DNA of 64,000 nt. It comes from Pseudomonas sp. A34-9 (lineage in GTDB: Bacteria > Pseudomonadota > Gammaproteobacteria > Pseudomonadales > Pseudomonadaceae). The notes beneath the pieces were generated by a model. That model was not told where the DNA came from and ran no database searches. It saw only the letters and a list, made by a program, of their open reading frames with translations. A program made the position numbers and the translations under genes. The stretch is from NCBI RefSeq assembly GCF_029543085.1, contig NZ_CP119967.1:2320501-2384500 (forward strand), written 5' to 3'. This document shows positions 59,242 to 64,000 of the stretch, piece by piece; positions within the stretch are counted from its first letter, which is position 1, and each line of letters begins with the position of its first letter.

Positions 59242-59451
59242 CGAACGGTTTATCCGAACCATGCGGGGATCTTCCTCGGCGCCGATCCGGCGTTGCCCGG
59301 TGGGGAAGTAGCAACGTTCGGCCCTGGTTCTTTCCTGCTGCACCACCTGTACGGCAGGCCGTCGGATGTAAACGTTTTCGGCGGCTCATGGCTTGACAGC
59401 ACTGCGCTTGTGTACAGGATGGACGCTAAAGGTAAACTGTGCCAAATGTAG
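59237..59451 (+). pseudogene. 3' fragment of an NlpC/P60 phage tail peptidase gene
   Basis: About 70 codons stay open from the G-run to the stop and read NHAGIFLGADPALPGG, SFLLHHLYGRPSDVNVFGG and LVYRMD. NHAGIFLG with the catalytic His and HHLYGRPS...YGG-like tail are features I know from NlpC/P60-type tail-tip proteins of Pseudomonas phages. The catalytic Cys half is absent, so the piece cannot be active. No start is in frame unless the G-run changes length. I call it a relic of a phage tail gene. Confidence 0.55.
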
Positions 59452-59485
59452 ACCCAACTATTCACGTTGAGACGTTGAGCTTCAG

Positions 59486-60241
59486 ATGACGAGAGACGAA
59501 TTATTGATAGAGGAGGCAGCCTTCGAATTTGCAAGGCTTAATAGATCCGCTCTCGCCAGACGGATTGCCGACACCAACATTTTCCCACCAGAAGACTATC
59601 CGATCACCGTTTTTATGGCAGGCTCACCAGGTGCGGGAAAGACGGAGATCTCCAAAGCGCTCGTGGAAATCATTGAGGAAGGCGATAACGATGTTCAGGC
59701 CAGAAGGGTCCTGCGCATAGATCCAGACGACTTTCGAGTTTTAATACCAGGATACAATGGTAGCAATTCTTTTTTATTCCAAAGAGCCGTTACGAAAATT
59801 CTTGAAAAAGTGCTAGATCGAGCTTTTGAAAAGCGTATCTCCTTTATTCTTGATGGCACGCTGGCCAACATAAATGTAGCAAGACGTAATATTGACCGAG
59901 TATTGGGCAATCGCCTAGCCGCCCAAATTATGTATGTTTATCAACGACCTGAGTTGGCGTGGAAATTTGTTAGGGCTAGGGAAATTACAGAGGGGCGGAA
60001 CATCCCAATGGATGAGTTCGTCAAACAGTACTTGGCAGCCAGAAGGAACATTGTCGAGATAAGGCGTTCCTATGGGGAAAGCTTGATCGTCAATTTGCTC
60101 GTCAAAAACACTGATGGCACTGATGGAGCGTACGAAGGCGACGTTACGGCGGACCAGATTGACGATCTGATACCTGAGACCTATGATCACATTGAGCTTA
60201 TAGAGCTCTTAACTGAGGCAGAGAAAAATGAGTGCAGCTAA
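59486..60241 (+). CDS. Zeta-toxin family kinase
   Basis: A 251-residue P-loop kinase of the zeta-toxin family, members of which phosphorylate UDP-N-acetylglucosamine and poison cell-wall synthesis. Walker A GSPGAGKTE is at 46-54, followed by the RIDPDDFR segment (77-84) with the catalytic Asp and substrate Arg, and the lid-like ARREI region near 165. Codon use is more A/T-rich than the core. It overlaps a 60-residue partner gene by 14 bp. No classic epsilon antitoxin lies upstream, so the partner is the first candidate for neutraliser. Confidence 0.83.
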   Translation: MTRDELLIEEAAFEFARLNRSALARRIADTNIFPPEDYPITVFMAGSPGAGKTEISKALVEIIEEGDNDVQARRVLRIDPDDFRVLIPGYNGSNSFLFQRAVTKILEKVLDRAFEKRISFILDGTLANINVARRNIDRVLGNRLAAQIMYVYQRPELAWKFVRAREITEGRNIPMDEFVKQYLAARRNIVEIRRSYGESLIVNLLVKNTDGTDGAYEGDVTADQIDDLIPETYDHIELIELLTEAEKNECS

Positions 60242-60695
60242 GACCGGAAAATCCAGTCCATTGGCTGAATTTTTCTGCAAAGCTTCCCCCGAGACCAAGC
60301 GGGACGTATTCACAGTGGCGATGACTAAAGCAATCGCTTCTCAACGTGACGTGCTGGATAAGGCGGAAGCTATCAAAATGGCGCGAAAGACCGAGAACGC
60401 GTCCGGTTGAAAGTACGTTGTGTAAAAAGCCCGGCCCAGCGCCGGGCTTCTTGTTTCTGTGATCCTGTGTTCCGCCCTCGAGCCGCTCAGTCGTCTCAGA
60501 GAACTTCACGCCAGCCTTTCGCACTAGCTGGCGCCACTCTTCAGCAGTGATTAGCCCCTCCTGTTCCATCGTGTCAGCCATTTTCAGCAGCTCGTCATAC
60601 TGTTCCTCGGCGGCCATTCGCATTTCTGGCTCCTCCAGCAACTTGCGCCAGGCGGCTAGGGCTTGTTTTTCTCTTCTTCTCTCATGGCGATTCAC
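60198..60695 (-). CDS. Hypothetical protein, GTG start, unusual 3' half
   Basis: The first about 80 residues (NRHERRREKQALAAWRKLLEEP, then QEGLITAEEWRQLVRKAGVKF) are highly charged helices and look like a real phage-type protein. The second half reads through the terminator at 60427-60456 and antisense to the zeta partner, which is unlikely for a natural end. The true 3' end is therefore uncertain or lost. Ribosome site weak. No family recognised. Confidence 0.4.
   Translation of the reverse strand: MNRHERRREKQALAAWRKLLEEPEMRMAAEEQYDELLKMADTMEQEGLITAEEWRQLVRKAGVKFSETTERLEGGTQDHRNKKPGAGPGFLHNVLSTGRVLGLSRHFDSFRLIQHVTLRSDCFSHRHCEYVPLGLGGSFAEKFSQWTGFSGLSCTHFSLPQLRAL
60228..60410 (+). CDS. Small partner of the zeta toxin (possible antitoxin)
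   Basis: A 60-residue basic helical protein (KTGKSSPLAEFFCKASPETKRDVFTVAMTKAIASQRDVLDKAEAIK) starting inside the zeta gene with GAGGCAG before its ATG. I recall similar short proteins next to zeta kinases in Pseudomonas (SPLAEF... motif). It is much smaller than epsilon (about 90 residues) and placed after the toxin. Antitoxin function is inferred from context only. Confidence 0.65.
   Translation: MSAAKTGKSSPLAEFFCKASPETKRDVFTVAMTKAIASQRDVLDKAEAIKMARKTENASG
60427..60456 (+). terminator. Rho-independent terminator of the zeta module
   Basis: AAGCCCGGC pairs with GCCGGGCTT around CCAGC, then C and T-rich sequence. It ends transcription 17 bp after the 60-residue gene. Confidence 0.78.
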
Positions 60696-60782
60696 CTAAT
60701 GGAGTGTGAATCGGTAGAGCTCATCCGAAGCAGGAGGGTTCAGTTGCGGTGATTGACGCCCGTCTTAACCTAATCGCGCAGA

Positions 60783-62024
60783 CTATGGCAAAGAGGGCAA
60801 AACGGCTAAGAGCTCATCCAGCGTCGCCTTGTCCCGATCAAAGTAAGCACCGCCGGCGTTTGTGACAGGGAACTGGAGGTCGCCAATCTCGACGACGTCT
60901 GCAACGGAAAATAGTGGGATCAGCTCAAACCCTTTCGCTTCTCTGATCTCGATCCGCCACGACTCATCATCCTCGGCTATCATCGCCGAAAAGACCTCCG
61001 CATCCTCCCGTGTACTGAAGAGCTGCAGCAACTCGATCGACCAGGATTTCCCATGGTCGCGATATCTCACGATGTCAGGCTCTCCATCGCTCAGAAGGTA
61101 ATAGGCGCTCTTTTGTCCGAGTAGTTGAGCGTCGGGATGATTGGGGCCTCTCCGAATGATCCAAGCGCCGTTGGGGCCTTTGGCACTGATATGCGGGATC
61201 AGCGCGAACTGCTCGATCGTCGGCTCATCGTCAAACGGGTGATACGGTAGGGCTGGCCTGCCGAGGTGTAAGACAGTGGCGCCGCATCTCAATCTTCCTC
61301 GATGAGTCTCTGACGCGTCCCAATATCCGAAAAGTGAGTACCTGGCCATCAACCGAATGATCGCGGGCATTAGCGTCTGGGATTTTTTACCCATCATGGG
61401 CGAGACCCGTATGAGCCTACGGTCACGTTCGCTTAGCGCAGAGGTGTCGATGGGCTCGAGATCCTTCTGAGTGATCTGTACAAAGTCCCACGCGATGATT
61501 CCGTCTCTCTCCTGTACCACAAGCTGCTGAAGTCGCTCAGGGGCCATGTAGAGTTGTTCCGCTCGCAAGGGAATAGAGTCCGTCTCTCGTTCAGCGCGGC
61601 CGGCGCCTGGGTCCGGAGTGATCGAATTGATCGGCGCTCTCCAATCACACCCAGGACTGTTCCAGATCTGAACGGCGTTCTCGAACACGATACCAGCGGT
61701 GCTGCTCTCCGGCGTTCCAAAGTAATAGCGAACGTATTGAGGCGTGCCGAAGAATGTCTTTGTCATGGAGGTAGTCGAGGGATGGGTTCCCTCAACTACC
61801 TTGTATTCGAGGACGAGATCTAAGTCTCCGCATGTCACGGCGCCGCGGGCGTAGGAGCCCACCACCCACAAAGAGGTGATCTCAACCAGGGAAGTCGCCG
61901 GCCTGTTGAGGAAGTTTTTGTAGGCGATCGAGCGGACTGATGCCTCGTCCAGCCTCTGGCAGATTCGCTCCAGCTTCTTGGTAAATGACTCGCGGGGATA
62001 GCGCTTTTCGAGTGCGGGCATGCT
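60783..62024 (-). CDS. Nucleotidyltransferase-fold protein of unknown role
   Basis: A 413-residue protein with a polymerase-beta-type nucleotidyltransferase motif: WVVGSYARG at 52-60 followed by CGDLDLVLEY, placing the metal-binding pair at Asp67 and Asp69. The third carboxylate is not obvious. The rest (about 330 residues) has no motif I know; it is rich in acidic and aromatic residues. I chose the ATG at 62024 as start because the helical region begins there; longer frames have unlikely composition. It stands alone. Function may be toxin (like stand-alone NTases), signal synthesis or tRNA modification. Confidence 0.7.
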   Translation of the reverse strand, partial: SMPALEKRYPRESFTKKLERICQRLDEASVRSIAYKNFLNRPATSLVEITSLWVVGSYARGAVTCGDLDLVLEYKVVEGTHPSTTSMTKTFFGTPQYVRYYFGTPESSTAGIVFENAVQIWNSPGCDWRAPINSITPDPGAGRAERETDSIPLRAEQLYMAPERLQQLVVQERDGIIAWDFVQITQKDLEPIDTSALSERDRRLIRVSPMMGKKSQTLMPAIIRLMARYSLFGYWDASETHRGRLRCGATVLHLGRPALPYHPFDDEPTIEQFALIPHISAKGPNGAWIIRRGPNHPDAQLLGQKSAYYLLSDGEPDIVRYRDHGKSWSIELLQLFSTREDAEVFSAMIAEDDESWRIEIREAKGFELIPLFSVADVVEIGDLQFPVTNAGGAYFDRDKATLDELLAVLPSLP

Positions 62025-62239
62025 AGTAACTTGGTTGTGTGGTGAGTAATTAACCCTATCACCATCAGACGTCTCGCTGCCATTAGCAGCTGGTAAAGGA
62101 TTTCTGGGCGCAAGATAGCATGCGATACACTTATAATTATTCGTTTGCTCTAATTTAGCAATTCGTACTAAGGATTTTTGCATGGGCTCCTATTTGCTCA
62201 GCTATATATATTGACTCATACAGCGAAATGGAAATTGCC

Positions 62240-63103
62240 ATGTCAATAATCGTAACGTTGGATATGTATTCTGGGAGGCAGAATCCGTCATGGGAGTTGT
62301 CTGAGGCAGATGCCAAAAAATTTATGAAGATGATGTCTAAAAGGAAAGAAATATCAACCACCACATCTCCAGGTTCGTTAGGCAGGCTTGGCTATCGCGG
62401 TTTGGTCGTGACGCATGCAACCACGCCTGTTGCCTCTGGAACTATGCAGTTTAGAGTGTTCGACGGTATTGTGGAGCCTGCAAGCCTTGCAGTACCTAAT
62501 CTGATTGATAACGATAGTGAGGTCGAAGCATTTCTGATTGATGCGGCTGGGACCGCTTTAAGCTCAGATGAAATAGGCTTTATAAAGGGTGAAGTGGAAA
62601 AAAACGTAAAAGGCGGTGTTGCGAATAGTTTTCTGCAGTTTGAGATGTTGGCAGCACCGCCGTTTGATCCAACAAAGTGGAACAGCTCAGATGCGATAAG
62701 ATTGCATAATAATTGTTATAACTATGCAAATGACAAGATCACCAACACATTTGCGCAACCAGGAAAAGGAAGCGGACAGGAAGGGCCCTATCCTCCAACG
62801 TGTCCGGGTACCGGCCAGGCAGCAGTACGGGATGGTCAAATTGTCGTAAAAAATCCTGACGTGTCTCCAGCCGAGGGGCAGATCATTGCCTTGGTCGTCT
62901 CTTCAACACCGGGCTTTTTCGACTACCACTGGTATCGGCGTGACTCGAATGGAATGTGGTCGCATAAGCCTGGACAAACCCCGGCGAAAAATACAGACAA
63001 CTCTGGGAGGACAATATCTAACCCAGAAACCTGTGATCGTGGCCCCTACAATTTATTCTGTGGTTATTTCAATAGCATTCCTTCAAAAACTACGATTCGG
63101 TGA
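62240..63103 (+). CDS. Papain-like Cys/His protein of unknown role
   Basis: A 287-residue protein: N-terminal half of strands (IIVTLDMYSGRQNPSWELSEADAKK), second half with NNCYNYAND (Cys159) and DYHWYRRD (His230), the order and spacing of a papain/NlpC-like Cys-His dyad, followed by HKPG and a conserved-looking CDRGPYNLFCGYF tail. Low GC compared with the chromosome. No signal peptide or membrane segment. Start at 62240 with GGAA upstream; an ATG 12 bases earlier is possible. I know no characterised relative. Confidence 0.65.
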   Translation: MSIIVTLDMYSGRQNPSWELSEADAKKFMKMMSKRKEISTTTSPGSLGRLGYRGLVVTHATTPVASGTMQFRVFDGIVEPASLAVPNLIDNDSEVEAFLIDAAGTALSSDEIGFIKGEVEKNVKGGVANSFLQFEMLAAPPFDPTKWNSSDAIRLHNNCYNYANDKITNTFAQPGKGSGQEGPYPPTCPGTGQAAVRDGQIVVKNPDVSPAEGQIIALVVSSTPGFFDYHWYRRDSNGMWSHKPGQTPAKNTDNSGRTISNPETCDRGPYNLFCGYFNSIPSKTTIR

Positions 63104-63121
63104 CATTTCCTCATCCAGATC

Positions 63122-63143
63122 AGCCCGCCGTCGCGGGCTTTTC
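63122..63143 (+). terminator. Rho-independent terminator of the papain-like gene
   Basis: AGCCCGC pairs with GCGGGCT over CGTC, followed by TTT. Confidence 0.72.
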
Positions 63144-63416
63144 TGTGACCCCGCTTTTTTTCCTGTGCAGGCCTTCGATGCTTCTGGTGTGATAGCCAGT
63201 TCATCGATTAGGCGTATTCAATTTTCGCCTCCTTCTTTCGCTCCGCGCCCCGTGTTGAATGAATAGATCCTAATCTTGTCGATTCAGACCTCATGCCCGC
63301 TTATCAATACTGGCTTTGGGAGCATCTAGCTCGTTCTCGACTATTACATTTTGCTAACTGGCGATAGACTGGATGCTATCGAAATCGGAAGAGCCGAAGG
63401 GGCTGAGGTTAGGAGA
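63144..63416. other. Gap without gene before the last CDS
   Basis: Nothing coding on either strand stands out. It is A/T-rich toward the right, where the promoter of the last gene should be; a ribosome site AGGAG occurs at 63411-63415. Confidence 0.5.
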
Positions 63417-64000
63417 ATGGGTGCGTCTGACTTTTTGGATCGGATTTTTGAGAAATTTGTTTGTGTTACTGATTTGCTTGTAAGTGTTTCCTTCTCGGAT
63501 GAAAAAAACGTGTTGTCCTTGCAAGAGGCCGCTCAGGTTGTACTTGGCTGTTTTCAGTCAGTGAATAGTTTGCTAGTCCCGCAGAAGCTGGATGCGACGG
63601 GTTTGCCTATAGATGATGACTCTAAATATGCTGTGAGTTTGCTCGAAAAAATAGCCGGCTCCTCAGACTACCGAGAACAGAGCTTAGGTCGATTTAGCGA
63701 TGGTTTCTTTTTAGTGGCAGATGAGAGCTTGCGTTATGGGTTTAAGAACAATGTTTGGGATCTACTGAGTCGTAGTGGAATAGAGAATAGCTGGAGGATT
63801 AATCCAAAGGTTGGCGATCGTAAGCTTTCTATTCTTGCAAGTGTGTGGAAGGCGACGCCTAGAGAGATTAGTCTGCTTTTGGAGACTTACAATTATAAGC
63901 GTCCTGTCATTATTAAAAGTTTGCGAGAAGGATTTAATAATGATCGTATTACGTTAATAGATGAGGGCGATAGGCCAGATGTTCTTGGAATTGATCAGCA
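63417..64000 (+). CDS. Unknown cargo protein, 5' part only
   Basis: An open frame from ATG 63417 (AGGAG four bases upstream) runs to the window end without a stop, about 194 residues. It begins MGASDFLDRIFEKFVCVTDLLVSVSF and reads SDGFFLVADESLRYGFKN, then NSWRINPKVGDRKLSILAS. A/T-rich codons differ from the core. I see no family. The C-terminal part lies outside the window. Confidence 0.6.
   Translation, partial: MGASDFLDRIFEKFVCVTDLLVSVSFSDEKNVLSLQEAAQVVLGCFQSVNSLLVPQKLDATGLPIDDDSKYAVSLLEKIAGSSDYREQSLGRFSDGFFLVADESLRYGFKNNVWDLLSRSGIENSWRINPKVGDRKLSILASVWKATPREISLLLETYNYKRPVIIKSLREGFNNDRITLIDEGDRPDVLGIDQ

Noticed and set aside
56300..64000. Search for the right attachment site (copy of the tRNA-Pro 3' end)
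   Set aside because: No second copy of the GTTCGAATCACTCCGTCCCG region was seen; it must lie beyond the window or be lost.

Overview
The window looks like the chromosome of a Pseudomonas of the P. fluorescens group. The gene order leuC-leuD-methyltransferase-leuB-asd-asd paralogue-fimV-truA-trpF-accD-folC-cvpA-purF-metZ is the one I know from Pseudomonas. A 64-residue CsrA protein matches RsmE, known from fluorescent pseudomonads. Intergenic gaps carry paired REP palindromes (REPIN-like) of the kind abundant in that group. About 56 kb is core chromosome. The last 8 kb is an integrated, phage-like element entered through a tRNA-Pro gene.

Region by region. 1-6.1 kb: end of a thioesterase gene, dusC, a heat-shock gene (ibpA) with a sigma-32 promoter and a near-textbook ROSE RNA thermometer, a five-PAS GGDEF-EAL protein, and a LysR regulator divergent from leuC. 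6.2-24.8 kb: leucine, aspartate-family, tryptophan, fatty-acid, folate, purine and methionine genes with fimV and truA. One Asd paralogue has lost its catalytic cysteine. 24.9-25.6 kb: a tRNA-Val/Asp/Asp cluster. 25.8-31.4 kb: a molybdenum hydroxylase operon (Tat-exported large subunit, 2Fe-2S subunit, three-heme cytochrome, XdhC-type chaperone). 31.4-39.3 kb: an amine-oxidase-type flavoprotein, tRNA-Val, rsmE, a SPOR lipoprotein, a siderophore-interacting protein, a LexA-box-preceded DUF1654-endonuclease I pair, periplasmic glutaminase-asparaginase, and a small coiled-coil protein. 39.3-46.5 kb: the ribose operon rbsBACRKD, with a palindromic operator on its promoter and an exported nucleoside hydrolase as last gene, so nucleosides can be split outside the cytoplasm and the ribose imported. 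46.5-48.5 kb: small proteins, including an I78-type inhibitor lipoprotein and a cold-shock protein. 48.8-56.1 kb: thrS-infC-rpmI-rplT-pheS-pheT-ihfA-merR, with infC starting at a non-ATG codon.

56.2-64 kb: tRNA-Pro(GGG) is followed by three GCGCAAAAC repeats with an 11-bp period, an integrase, an excisionase-like gene, two small genes and their leftward promoter. The cargo beyond is more A/T-rich: small unknown genes, a 12-G tract fused to what looks like the 3' end of an NlpC/P60 phage tail peptidase gene, a zeta-toxin kinase with a 60-residue partner, a stand-alone nucleotidyltransferase-fold protein, a papain-like Cys/His protein, and an unknown gene running off the end. The right attachment site is not in the window. 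This cargo is the best place to look for something undescribed. A similar triplet of GCAAAAC repeats lies just after tRNA-Val at 33.0 kb and suggests that a related element once used that tRNA as well.
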